A DNA stretch of 64,000 nucleotides. It comes from Cunninghamia lanceolata (lineage: Eukaryota; Streptophyta; Pinopsida; Cupressales; Cupressaceae). Both the position numbers and the translations under genes were made by a program. Below, in pieces: positions 23,136-34,305 of this stretch. Where the stretch lies: positions 19,486,001-19,550,000 of the forward strand of contig BSBN01000187.1 in NCBI GenBank assembly GCA_027924645.1, given 5' to 3'. Under the pieces are notes generated by a model. It did not search any database, had not been told where the DNA came from, and saw only the letters and a program-made list of their open reading frames with translations. The number at the start of each line of letters is the position of its first letter. Position 1 is the stretch's first letter.

Positions 23136-23448
23136 ATTATTAGTTAGCTTTTTCAGAGCTTTTAGGAGTTAGCTTTTTCAGCATTCATTGTTCAAGTGTT
23201 CAGAATTTAGTGTTATATATTGATCAATCAATGAAAATGCAATTCTCATGCCTTCATTATGTTGGAGTAGCTACCTTCATTATGTTGGAGTAGCTAGTTA
23301 CCTAGCATTCAAATTGTGATTATGTTGTTTGTTTGATTTCATCTATTATGCCCGTTTTCGCTGATAAATGCTTATTGAAATGTGTCATTTGTGTCAAAGG
23401 TTAAGTCGATTCAACGAATCTATGAACTTTGAGAACTTATAGAGCTGA
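23136..23448. other. No gene seen
   Basis: AT-rich sequence with two small direct repeats (TTAGCTTTTTCAG at 23148 and 23171; CCTTCATTATGTTGGAGTAGCTA at 23250 and 23273). It lies between the hAT-like element and the broken end of the minus-strand gypsy element. Confidence 0.4.
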
Positions 23449-24205
23449 TTAGTGAACAGTGAACACTCTGTTCATGCATGACTGGAAAGTGGCAGGAGCG
23501 TTGGTTAAGCCAAAAGGCATAACCAAGAACTCATAGTGTCCAAAGTGACACCGGAAAGCAGTCTTCTCCACATCCTCTGATAACCCGATCTTAAATCTAT
23601 CTTGGAGAAGTAGCATGCAAGACTGGAAAGTGGCAAGAGCGTTGGTTAAGCCAAAAGGCATAACCAAGAACTCAGTGTCCAAAGTGACACCGAAAAACAA
23701 TTTTCTTGACATCCTTCTCACAAACTCGTATCTGATGATAACTCAATATTAGATCTATCTTGGAGAAGTAGCATGCTCCATGTAACTCATCTATGAGCTT
23801 ATCTATACGCGGAATGGGATACCGATACCTGTTTTTGATTGTCTTCTTATTTAGAGCCTTGTAATCTATGCACATTCGCATAGTCCCATCCTTTTTCTTC
23901 ACGAACACCACTGAAGATGCGAAGGGGCTCTTACTAGGCCTAATGTGTCCCATGTCAAGCAGCTCCTTGATGGCCTTCTCTATCTCATCTTTGTGCCTCT
24001 TTGGATGCCTGTAAGGGGTGGTGATAATGGGTTTTGCACCATCCTCCAACTCTATAACATGCTCAATGCCTTGCTCTGGAGGTCTCCCAGGAGGTATGCT
24101 ACTAAAATTTTTGTTGTGCTTAGACAACAAAGCCTGAACATTTGGATGGTAACTCCTTTTCTGCTCTCTGGAATGGTAGGCATGATGATACACTCTGCTG
24201 CCCAC
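23449..24205 (-). pseudogene. Reverse transcriptase fragment with internal tandem duplication
   Basis: 24205-23672 encodes the RT N-terminus: [39 protein letters not shown], then [23 protein letters not shown]. The first catalytic Asp is kept, in SKIDL. Near 23700 the frame breaks, and a segment ending [20 protein letters not shown] occurs twice (about 23615-23690 and 23470-23550), a tandem duplication of about 140 bp. The YxDD motif is missing because the element ends here. Confidence 0.75.
23475..23780. repeat. 140-bp tandem duplication in RT
   Basis: ACTGGAAAGTGGCA begins at about 23480 and again at about 23621; both are followed by GGAGCG/AGAGCG TTGGTTAAGCC and CATAACCAAGAACTCA. The trailing part ATCTATCTTGGAGAAGTAGCATGC is present at 23596 and 23754. 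Confidence 0.8.
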
Positions 24206-24891
24206 TCTACCTGATCATTTCTGATAAGTCTCTCCATTCTTTTGAAAGAAACTACTTGTGGCCCACCATTTGATGTGCCCCTAAGCACTACCTTCTTACC
24301 ATCCGCTTCAAATTTCATCTCCATGGTTTGCAAGTTCATGTAGAACTTTGCAATAGATCGCAACCATTGCATACCAAGGACTACATTTGTGTCTCCTATG
24401 CTCACCACATAGAAGTCATCTCTAATCTCATAATCACCCAGCTGAATGCTCAAGTTAGGAATCTTCCTAGTGCATGTGAGGGTGAATCCATCAGCTACCA
24501 TCACCTTGAAGCCATCAAAATTTTCTGTTTTGATTCCCCTTCTAGCAACCACTCTCATCAATAAAATTGTGTGTGGCCCCTGTATCAATGAGGGTGACTA
24601 TCTGTTGTCTACATAAGACTCCTCGAACTTTGAACGATCCAATCTTTTGAAAACTAGAGAGTTGGGCAAGTGTGCCCCCACTTCCCTTCTTTTCTTTAGA
24701 CTCTTTGGACGAGCTTTCTTCCTCTTCCATATGAGATTGCTGGTCTGATTTTTCAGCAGCTGATTCATCAGCTGAATAGTACTCAATTTGCTTAGCTTTG
24801 GCATTAGTTGAGCACTTGTGAGTTGGGTCCCAAGGTTATTTACAGTTGAAGCACAATTTCTTTCTCCTAGGGTCATTGAGTTGATCTTCAT
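24052..24891 (-). pseudogene. Aspartic protease and zinc-knuckle region
   Basis: LIDTGATHNFIDE (about 24600-24560) is the protease active site, followed in another frame by IQLGDYEIRDDFYVVSIGDTNVVLGMQWL (about 24455-24365). Upstream, CFNCK (25042-24836 frame) and PTHKC form a CCHC zinc knuckle interrupted by a TAA. Frameshifts lie at about 24550 and 24600. Confidence 0.75.
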
Positions 24892-25066
24892 TCAATCTTG
24901 TAGGCACCTTGTTGGTCTGATTTGAATATTTTTGGAAATATCTTTTGTCCTTGTCCCTTTTGTGCTGGAATCCCTTTGACTGAAATTTGTTTTTGGAAGT
25001 AGAAGATTCCATGTCTCTAGCCCTTTTAATTGGTTCCTGCAAAGTTGGTGGATTAAGAGCCTTAAC

Positions 25067-26072
25067 TCATCCTCTCAAAGGTTCGGACAGCCCATCAATA
25101 AATAGTACAATTAGTCTTCTCTCTGAAATATTTGTAATCATCACTGATAATCTCCGAAAATTAGTAATATAGGTGTCTACGGAACTCCATTGTTTCAGCT
25201 GTGCTAACTCTTTAAAGTGCAGTTTGGGATCTTTCTTCTCAAATCTATCAATTAGTCTCTCTGTGAGCTCAGCATAAGGATCAATCTGATCATGACCCAA
25301 AGTAATCAATCTATGGTGCCACCATTCCCGTGCACTTCCATCCAAATGTGAAGTGGCATATGTAATTGCATTCTTTTCGGCCATTGTGTTGAGCTTAAAA
25401 TAAGAATCAAGTTTTTGCACCCAAGCCCTAGCTGAAGTCTTACCAGAACCATCAAAATAAGGGCTGACAACTTACCCACCTTCTTCTGCAAATCGTGGTT
25501 TTGTGGTCTCGCACCTCCACCTCTGCGGGGTCTATTCCTTTCCCTGAAAGCTAGGTAATTTGGAAATGACATTTCAGCCTGAAATTCCTCTCCTAATGCT
25601 AACCAATCTCTCCATACTAGCCTGTGAGCTTCTTGTTTAGTTGGTTCATTAACTTCTGGAGTGTTGTTCCTTGGAGGAAAGTTTTAGGCATAAGAGGCCT
25701 AGTATTAGTTGACCTAGTGAAAGTTTGTTGACGAGTAGCCCTATTATTGGCTCAGTTATCCCTATTTGTGCCATTATTACCATTATTATTTTGCATCATA
25801 TGAGCAAATATCTGAGCTAATTGTTGTCGTGACTGGGCCATCTGCTGTAATATATCTCGCTGCCCCCTAGCAAGATCGCTAAGCATGTTTTCCACACTAG
25901 ATTCCGTTCTCCTTTCACCCCAATCAAAAGGATCTCTGCTAGTTCTTCCTTCTCTATCCCCCATTAAATCTGCAACTGCTTCTTCTACCTGTTCTATCTC
26001 CGGCTGATCCTCAAGGGTTGGATTTGACTTGTTTCTTCTCAAATAATATTGGTGAGTGCTAGGAAGCATCAC
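25067..26072 (-). pseudogene. Gag
   Basis: 26072-25752 encodes a Gln/Asn-rich N-terminus (FDWGERRTESSVENML, QILQQMAQSRQQL type). 25420-25067 encodes the Gag core: KLDSYFKLNTMAEKNAITYA, SHLDGSAREWWHH, FEKKDPKLHFKELAQLKQ, VDTYITNFRRL. A stretch of about 180 bp between them is out of frame. Confidence 0.75.
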
Positions 26073-26116
26073 TCATACCCAACAGGCTGGCAAGATACTA
26101 TGAACTCTGATACCAC

Positions 26117-27874
26117 TGTAATGACCAACCCTATTTTTCTTTGGAATATGGTGCTATAGCCAACCTTGAATATCATAAATCTCCAAAATATAACAAACCC
26201 ATGAAAACCCAAACTGCTGTTATAGCGAGTTTCAACACAAAATATGTGATTACAGCCAATAGAAACATTTACACAAGTACCCAAATCGTCAAAACATTAA
26301 ATAATCATTAATCTCTACTCCCATATGCTGCAATACAGTTTCAGGTCTAATAACAATTTAATAATTTATGACAGCAAATATGAAGGCTGTTTAATACGCA
26401 GAAAGTGCAATACAACTGAATATATGAAATTAAAACTTAACATCGAATACCCAGAAGTTCCAATCAAGAGTCTTAACACATTTCTAAACATACCTGGATG
26501 CTGCAAAGGCTACAGGTCTGCAAAAATGTCTGCTACAGCAAACTGGAACTTTCTAATTGATCATAAATGCTCCCAAATCAACACTTATCTTTCCATGCTT
26601 AATGGCAATGTGTTTGAGACACCTGGGCGCCTCCAAAACAACAGAGGTACCTTCAAAACCCTAGGCGCTTTGAGCTGGAATCTTCATGCCCGGCTGGTAC
26701 ATGTTGATGAGGTTTTTGTGACTGCAACAACATTAGAATAAAACACAGAGTATTCTATCCTCTCTTGAATAAAGCTTCTCAGACGTTGAACTACGTGATC
26801 GAATGAGACTGCTCCAAGGTTCCTCTTGTGTCAGGTCTTGACGTGCACAGGGATAGACTCAGTGGAATGATGTGATTTGCTGGTAATCATGAGGGGGACT
26901 TACGTGGGATTACTCCTTCGTGGACATGGAATTCACTCCTGGGACTCAGATTGGTGGGTGAATGAAACTCCTTCGTGAATGGACAACCTGGAACCTACTG
27001 CTTTCTCCAACAGAGAGACTCGGATTTCACTGTTTCTTCCACGGAAAGGCCTGGATTTCTCTATCTCTTCCAAGGAAAACAAGGCATAGGCTCTTAGTTC
27101 CACTTCCGGATAGGGAATGATTTCTCAGTGAGGTTCCTTACGGACTATTCCTAACGAAGATCTAAAAGAAAATGCAAAAGATGAGGTAAGGGTTCAAGAA
27201 TCTAATCAATGGAAATGACCGCTGTTGAAGATGGAAACTGGAACCAGTCCTCTGCTTCGTCATGAGACAACAGCTAGGCAGGGATGGTGCAATCTTCTGG
27301 GGTAGAGGCAGAGATTTTCACACTGTCCTGTCATGGAACATGGAACTGATCATACAGAAACAGTCGAAGTTAAGCATGGATTACGTTCAGACTAACCATA
27401 CAAAGTGATTTGCAAGCCACAGATCACAAATGGTATGAACAAATCAACTTCAATCATTCAACAAGAACATTTCCATCACATCTATCTAACGAAAGCATGA
27501 AAATACAAGAACTTTAATATCTTTCAGATTTGCTCCAAGAAATCAATAAGACCATGCCAAAAATCCAAAGAAATATATGAACACCATTCTTCAATGCATA
27601 TATTATTGCTTCAGAAGTCTGTATTACAACAATCCAACTGATCCTTGGAGTTTCAGCTCAGAAATACAATGCAGAAATGAAAGCTAACTACTAGGGTGCT
27701 CTAGGAGCATCAGACTGATGGAAAAGAGAGAGAGGGAGACCTATAATGAGGCATCCTCAGCCTATTTATAGGCTAGCTAGCAAACAAGGAGGTGAAAAAA
27801 AGATCAGATTTCCTCAAAATTTGTGCAATGGGTCATAAACCCTAGAAAAGTAGGTGGGGTCGTCAGATTCCACA
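26117..27874 (-). repeat. 5' LTR of the truncated gypsy element
   Basis: On the plus strand it begins TGTAATGACC next to the tRNA-Met type primer site (TGGTATCAGAGTTC, complement of 26102-26115). A minus-strand TATA box (TATAAATAG, about 27765-27773) lies near the far end. That end is probably CCACA at 27870-27874, giving TGTGG...TTACA ends in minus orientation, but no second LTR is present to prove the border. Confidence 0.6.
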
Positions 27875-30800
27875 TGTAGGAGACTGCCACCTGTCCTGGG
27901 CGTCAGAATGTGTAAGGAAATCCTCCAGCTGTCCAAGGTGTCCCAGTTGACTAGGACTGTCCTGCCTGTCTGGAACTTCTTCCTGTTCTTTAGTCTCTGC
28001 CTCCAGGTACCTGGTTAGGACAACTTCCAACTCCATAGGAATACTGGGCATATTTTCAATCCGGAACTCCATGACGGACACGGTGGTGGTGCAGGCGACA
28101 AGGATATTTTCCCAATCCGCTCTCAGCTCTTGGATACTGTTAATGAGGATCAGAAACGAGGATGCATCCTCAAGATGGGATTCCTCAGTAGGATAAGTTG
28201 CTTTGGAGTATATGCTCCGCATCTTGCCTTTCAACTCCTCCAAGTCAATGACTCCATCCGGTGCCACATCCAGATCAAACCAGGTCTCCAATGATACAAG
28301 GATTTTGTCCTGGATCTCCTTCAACATGGCGTGGGCCTGGGAAGTGTCACCTTCAATCTTCTCTAGGTTATCTCTCCTCATGAGCAATGCGGAATACCAG
28401 CCGAGGAAATCATATGCTGAATCTGCATGTATTACCTTGTTCCTGACCAAGTCTGGCCTTGGAGTGTTCATCAGTGCCTTTAGTCTAGGGATAGTTTCCT
28501 CCCGGACAACTATGAATTGCTGACATGTATCCAGAATTGCATGAATTCTGTCCAGAAGTGTTGTAACTCTGCCATTCACCTGGACGAGGTCTTCTATGAA
28601 TCTATGTGCTCTATCCGAGACCCTCTCTATCCAACCTTTTGCTGTGTGGCGGGCTGTCCTCAAAACTTCAACCTCAGCTAAGGAATCTTTAGTTATGCTT
28701 AGAGGTTGGGACGTTGCTCCTTGGGCGGACTGCAATGGGCCCATGAGCTGCTGGATGTGTTGCCGCAGTTCCTCATTCTCTTGCTTCAACTGGTTCTTTT
28801 CTTCTTCCTTAACCGTTCTCGGATGGCGGCAACGGAATCCTCCAACTCCTCCATTTCTTGATCCTTCGTGGTTGGTCCAAGGTCGACCTTCAAGATGTCA
28901 AAGTCATCTGGACTGATGTCCTCCTTCGCCTCGGTTACCCTGGGAATTGCCACCTCTACTCGGCGGGATCTGGATTCATCCGTTGTAATCCTAGAAAACT
29001 TCATCGCCTTCTTTGGATCTGCGGATTTCCCTATCCTGGCCAGAAAATCACCAAGTACAGTGGAAGGATTATTCTTCCTGCTTGTCTTCTTCCGCAACCT
29101 GTCCTGTAACCAATTGGGTTTTGTGGAGGGAATGACTTCCTTCTGTGGTTCCTGAGGACCTTGACCAACTTGTGGCGTGGATGTCGGTAATTCTCCGGAA
29201 TTGAACTTCTTGTCGAGGAATTCCAAATCAGGGTGATGGAGCATGTCCTCAAGATGGGCCTCCCCTGGATTCTGCGGTGGAGGGTTAGGCTGATTTCCCA
29301 CCATCAGGCTGGGTGTCCGTTTTCGGGTGGAATCCATGGACTCATTATCTTCCTGATCGTCTTGCTCATTCGGGACCACTTCCTCCTCCATGGGTCCCTT
29401 ACCATTAACTGTTTGCAGATCTTCAAAAAGATCCACCTCCCAAACGGAGGAAGTGTTGGCCGAGTGAGGCCTGGATGCATTCTGCTCCTCCTGGTCAGGC
29501 CTGCTGATAGGTTCCTTCCGAGCCTTTACTCTCTTTGCTGGTGGATCTTCCGCCGTCCTGTTCCTTACTGTCTCCTTGTTCCTTACTTCCTGTCTCCCTG
29601 TTCCTTGTTCCTTCACAGGGGTGTCCTCGGTCACATCCTCTTCGAAAGACTGAGAATCCAAGTCTCCCATCAGGTCATAAGTCGAGCGGATACCTCTTTT
29701 GTGCAATTTCTCTGTCTGTTGGCTTATCCACCTTTGTGTTATCGTTAGCACAGGTCCCATTAGATCATCCAAGTGGGTGACCTCCGGATCGGACCAAATC
29801 AAGGGTGGAAAGGCTTATCCTTCTCTTGTTCGAAGAATTGCTGGACTTGCTTTCCATCCTCCTTGATTTGATCCGGGACTGCAAAGATCCTGGTGGCCCT
29901 GATCATATCAACTGAAAGTCGGGAACATGTCCTCCTGCGTACTTCGAAGTCATCCTCAGTGTTTGCCCAGTGGTCCTCCAGGTGCACCTTATGTCTATGC
30001 CTCCATCCACATGCTACCCGGGTGGTATTGAACAGGTCAAAGTTCTCCCGCAAGGAATGGGTCACTAGGTTGTAGAACTGCAGCTCCTCGGATCTTTCGA
30101 CGGCTTGGAGAGATGGACATGACTCGACCGCACCTTCCGTCTCGACTGGATAGGTCACCCCGGCCTTCTTCTTCTTCTGGACTTTGTCATACGCTGAGAG
30201 TTGCCTTGTTAATTCCAATAGGACCATTTTGTTTGACGGATACCTTGGCAGTCTGTATGGATAGCCGGAGAATCCCTGCACCCTAATGTATGTGAACTTC
30301 GAGAATTGGATGAATCAGGAGCCATATGTCCTGATCAACTGCTTGGCCTCGGGTGATAACCTCTGGTGAATGCCTCCTTGGAGGGTCTTGGTAATATGCA
30401 TGGCGAATGCATCATTGAACCTCCGGAAATGGTTTATGTTTTGGAGATGGAGTTGGGGATAGCAATTGTAGACCCTGACTTGCCCTTCTTGATTGCCGAT
30501 ACGTCCCTTCCATGACAGTCCTCGATATTTGTTGTTCCTTGCCAGCATATAGATCACATAGGAACTCATGTAAAAGGCCTTAGATTCCTCTAGGTTTTGG
30601 AATTGTGCATCAATACTGTCACTGAGGAGTCGAGCCCAATCAATCATCTTTGTCCTAGCGATGACTTCCTCGATGTAGTAGAACATCCATGGCTCGAAGG
30701 TAGAGGACTGTAGACTTCCCATGATCCTATTCAGCATGACGACGAGGTCTCCATGCTCTTGCTTGAAGTCGGACTTAAAGAGTGTCCTTGGCAACTTGGA

Positions 30801-31292
30801 ATGGTGAGGCTTTTTCTTCTGCATCCATGTCTTGTTGATGATCCCGAAACAGGTTGCCGGATCGGCCTGGAACATTTCGGCTGATTCCTCCTGGCTTGTG
30901 AACTCGATGGGACTATAGACAGGTATGTTGAAAGCTTCTGCAATCTTTTCCTTGGTGAAATAGGCCACCACTGTGTTGTTGCAATCGATGACCATCCTTC
31001 GCTTCGGATCATAGTGCATGAAACATTCCACGATCAGCTCGGGACAAGGAATGGCGGGTGGGAAGCATGCGGCGGCGGCAACTCCATTCCGGACGATCTT
31101 AGCTGCAAGTTGGGAAGGAGGATGTCCATCCACTCCATACATTCGCTTCCCAATTTCTTCCGTGACTGAAGGATAGATGTTGGTGTCTCCGACATTTGCC
31201 CACTTCGAGGTGATTCTGGACTATGGGAGTGTCCCTTTGAAGGCAGCCTTCATCTGAGTTTGTCTTGAGGAGCCCGCCTTGGCGCTTGCCAT
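27875..31292 (-). pseudogene. Long accessory ORF of unknown function, cut at its 3' end
   Basis: The ATG is at 31292 (MASAKAGSSRQTQ), preceded by CTCCACAG, which could be a splice acceptor. One frame runs to 29799 with a TAG at 31221-31223 and a TGA at 30315-30317. It shifts frame near 29800 (29802-28786) and again near 28800 (28789-27863), then is cut by the LTR at 27874. About 1,140 codons remain. Residues about 45-320 form a compact helical region (PAIPCPELIVECFMHYDP, YFTKEKIAEAFNIPVYSP, WMFYYIEEVIARTKMIDW) that weakly recalls the 'putative plant transposon protein' domain. Next is a disordered charged region with KKK/RKK tracts and PPPQNPG, then a coiled-coil (EEELRQHIQQL type) C-terminal part. 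No zinc knuckle, protease, RT, RNase H or integrase. Its GC content is higher than its surroundings and lesions are few, so it was coding until recently. Function unknown. Confidence 0.65.
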
Positions 31293-31654
31293 TCACCTGT
31301 GGAGTCGAGGAAAGAAATAGCAAAGTATAAGTTTTAAAGAGGTATGGATAGAGGTGAGACGGGGGTTTTTATTCCCACACATGGGATGCTAGTACAACAG
31401 TTTTATGCATGTGGGACTAAAACCATGAATTTCAAGTACATAGGAAGGACAAAATAACAATATTCTAAGTAAGAAGAATCCCTCCTATGCATTCACATAC
31501 CTCTCCTTGCACAAGGAACTTTTGACCTTTAATGGAATCCCTGATTTTTTGATGGATTTCTGACCTTCCAATGGATTTTCTGATTTTTATGCAGGAATTT
31601 CTGAGTTTTAATGGGTCTTCCAACAAGAAATCTGCCCTAGGAATATTCAGAAAT

Positions 31655-31900
31655 ATGAGTCTTTGGCGAATAACTTACCTTGGAATGGAGGAGTTTTGCC
31701 TTGGAGGATGAATTTCTGCCCTTGGAAGATGAATTTCTGCTCTTGGAAAGTTCAGAAATTTGCTTTTAAGCCTATAGAAATTTCTGCCGTAATGAAGAAT
31801 TTGGCCTTGGAAATGGTGAAATCTGCAACTTCCTTGGATAAATTTGTCCTTCACTTGATGAAATCTGCCCTTGGAATGGATATTTCTGCTCTCCTTGGTT
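31655..31900. repeat. CTTGGAA / AATTTCTGCC repeats
   Basis: The pair CTTGGAA(A/T) ... AATTTCTGC(C/T) recurs six to seven times at 20-40 bp intervals just downstream (on the minus strand) of the TATA box, in the presumed R/U5 region. Confidence 0.55.
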
Positions 31901-32449
31901 TGGAATTGAATTAGAATGATTGAAAGTGACTTGAGCGCTACCTTATATAGGCATTTAAACCTCCTTTGCCACTTGCCCGACCTAGGTTAGCCTAGAAAAA
32001 CCCTAGCCGCAATACTTTATGACTCAACTGACTTAGATTTTTGTCCTTTTCTCCTTGTGTCGGTGGTCGGGGATTTCAGTATGTCGGGGGTTTTTGAACG
32101 TCGGGGATTCTTGAACGTCGGGGATTTCTAAATGTCGGGGATGTCTTCCAGTCAGGGATTCCTTCCAAATTCTCTTGTCCAGATTTTACGAAGTTTTGGA
32201 GATCTTTTCCTTGGTGAATTTCATGAAGGTTATTGTTTCATTTTGGACAGGAATCACCCGTGGATGGAACTAGAATCTATCCGGCACATTTTCCCGCAAG
32301 TCCCAGATCAAGTTGTTCAGTTGCATCCATGACCGGGTCAGGAGAGTCATTCTGCAGGATTTCATGAAGTTTAACATTCCATTTTGGATAGGGGCTATCA
32401 GTGGGGGAACTGGAAGAAACTGTCCAAGAGCGCAAAATTCCACAGGGGT

Positions 32450-32681
32450 AGGATTTTGGGCCCAAGGACAAAAATTGTCCTAGAGCTCACATTTCCATCA
32501 GTCAAGGATTTTGAGGCCAAGGACAAAAACTGTCCTGGAGCGCACATTTCCATCAGTCAAGGATTTTGTGCCCAAGGACAAAAACTGTCCTGGAGCGCAC
32601 ATTTCCACAAGTCAGGGATTTTGCGCCCAAGGACAAAAACTGTCCTGGAGCGCACATTTCCACAAGTCAGGGATTTTGTGC
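32450..32681. repeat. 55-bp tandem repeat with internal hairpin
   Basis: Units start at 32450, 32505, 32560 and 32615, with a partial fifth. Each unit contains AGGACA-aaaayt-TGTCCT, a 6-bp stem hairpin, followed by GGAGCGCACATTTCC. A more degenerate half unit precedes at about 32418. Confidence 0.9.
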
Positions 32682-32889
32682 TTTTGACCCTGCCTGTCCA
32701 GTTTCTAGGATTTTAGGCTGACTTATCCTTTTCCTTCAGTTTAAAGTGGGGTTTCAGTTTTGCATCAGATACACTTTTGGCTGCTTTATGGAGGTCCAAT
32801 TATCGACACGGGATCCGAAACACGGGGCTTTCATTTCTTCCGTCTTTCGTTTCCTCCATCCCCTCAAGGAATCTTTCATTTCCCTAGTG

Positions 32890-32990
32890 AAATACAGAGC
32901 TCGTTTCTTCCATCCTTTGTTTCTTCCATCTTTCGTTTCTTCCATCTTTCATTTCTTCCATCTTTCGTTTCTTCCATCTCAAGAAATCTC
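32890..32990. repeat. 16-bp minisatellite TCTTTCRTTTCTTCCA
   Basis: About five consecutive copies, alternating TTTCG and TTTCA, with single related copies at 32835, 33030-33060, 33160 and 33230. The neighbouring phrase CAAGAAATCTCC or GAGGAATCTCTCAT recurs after them. Confidence 0.8.
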
Positions 32991-33418
32991 CTATTTTCAT
33001 GGCGGGATACAGAGTTGGTGAACTCGGAATCTTTCGTTTCTTCCATCTTTCATTTCTTCCATCTCAAGAAATCTCCAATTTTTGCGGTGAAATTTGCAGA
33101 AGGTGCACTCTAGCTGCCTTAGGAAGGTTCAATGGCGACATGGGGATCCCAAATACGGAGTTCGTTTCTTCCATCCCCCTCGAGGAATCTCTCATTTTCA
33201 TGGTGAAATACGGAGCTCGTAAACTCAGAGTCTTTCGTTTCTTCCATCTCCTCGAGGAATCTCTCATTTCCATGACGAAATACAGAGTTTTCAAGCTAGA
33301 CTGTGAATTCCAGGATTCAAGCATCCACAGAGGAGTCAGAGTACGATTTTCAAGCCATCAGATTGACTGGACAGGTCAGGAGGCTGAACTGGACACTTCC
33401 AGTCCTAGGGCGCAAAAT

Positions 33419-33572
33419 CCAGTAGGTATTGGATTTTGTGACCAGGACAAAAAATTGTCCTGGGCACATAATCCAGTACCTGCTGGATTATGAGACCAGG
33501 GATAAGTTTCTTCCCTGGGCACATATTCTAGCAGGTACTGGAATATGCGACCAGGAATATTCCTGTCGCACT
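33419..33572. repeat. 54-55 bp repeat, related hairpin design
   Basis: Three units start at 33419, 33473 and about 33528. Each has an arm pair around CCAGTA..TACTGG and a second hairpin: CCAGGACA-aaaaat-TGTCCTGG, then CCAGGGA-taagtt-TCTTCCCTGG, then CAGGAATATTCCTG. The hairpin is kept while its stem sequence changes. Confidence 0.75.
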
Positions 33573-34305
33573 TCCAGCCTTCTGGAGGGGTACTTAAAAT
33601 ACTGATTGCTTTTTTGAAATTTGTCCTAAGTTCTTGAAAACTTCATTGATTCGAGAATCCTCCGAGTTTTGAAATGAGGTTGAGTGCTGGACTGGGATCA
33701 GAAGGATATCCTCTGGATTGAACTTCCAGACTGGAGTTGTTGGACCAAGAACTGAGTTCCATGCCGAGGATGAACATGCCAAGAAATGACAATCTTAGTT
33801 GAGTTTCGGGTCTGGTCGAGATATGAATCTGAATAAAATCTTGGAACATGATTCTGGGCAGGAATTCCTTGAATAGGACTCCGGGATAGGCATTTCCGGA
33901 CAAGACTCCGGATTGGACCTCCGGGCTGGATTCCTGGACTGGAGTCCGGGAATGGCTTCCTGAGGTGGGACATGGAGTCCTGCAACCAGACTAGAACCGA
34001 CTTCCATGCCGAGGATAGAATGGGTTCATTTCCTAAGGATGGAAAAACAAAACCCTTCCCTGAGAACAGTTCAAAACGGGCAGTTAGGGTTCCAGGCTTA
34101 TGCAGGAGGAAATCTATGCATTCACTTCTCTTTCTTACCGGTGAGCCAGCCTAAGCCATTGACATTATCTGAGATGCGGAATCATTGCTGGATCAGAGTA
34201 TGGGATTAGAGTCAAAATCCTGACAAGTCAAAAAAGAAGGGGGGGGACCCAATTTGCAATTGGGGTTGATGTTGTAAAAGGTCACAACAGTACAGTAGTA
34301 CGGTT

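Larger units (their letters stand above)
23449..27874 (-). mobile_element. Truncated Ty3/gypsy element with 5' LTR
   Basis: In minus orientation: 5' LTR (27874-26117), primer site TGGTATCAGAGTTC, gag, zinc knuckle, protease, and RT broken off within the fingers/palm at 23460. RNase H, integrase and the 3' LTR are missing. The right LTR border cuts the accessory ORF at 27875, so this element inserted into that ORF. Protein fragments are in several frames. Confidence 0.8.
31293..34289 (-). repeat. Long LTR/leader upstream of the accessory ORF
   Basis: On the minus strand it begins at 34289 with TGTTGTGACC, the same first ten bases as the LTR of the 39258-50525 element. It contains a TATA box (TATATAAGG, about 31950-31958, minus) and leads to the ATG at 31292. 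The border between LTR and leader and the primer site could not be seen. It holds several tandem arrays (31660-31900, 32450-32681, 32890-32990, 33419-33572). No gene is present; open frames here are caused by the repeats. Confidence 0.55.

Noticed and set aside
26325..26741. 138-codon plus-strand frame
   Set aside because: Lies inside the 5' LTR of the truncated gypsy element, antisense, no domain.
28203..29780. Plus-strand frames of 80-171 codons opposite the accessory ORF
   Set aside because: Antisense shadows of the minus-strand coding sequence.
32384..33493. Several plus-strand frames of 90-164 codons
   Set aside because: They follow the tandem repeats of the LTR/leader and have no domain.
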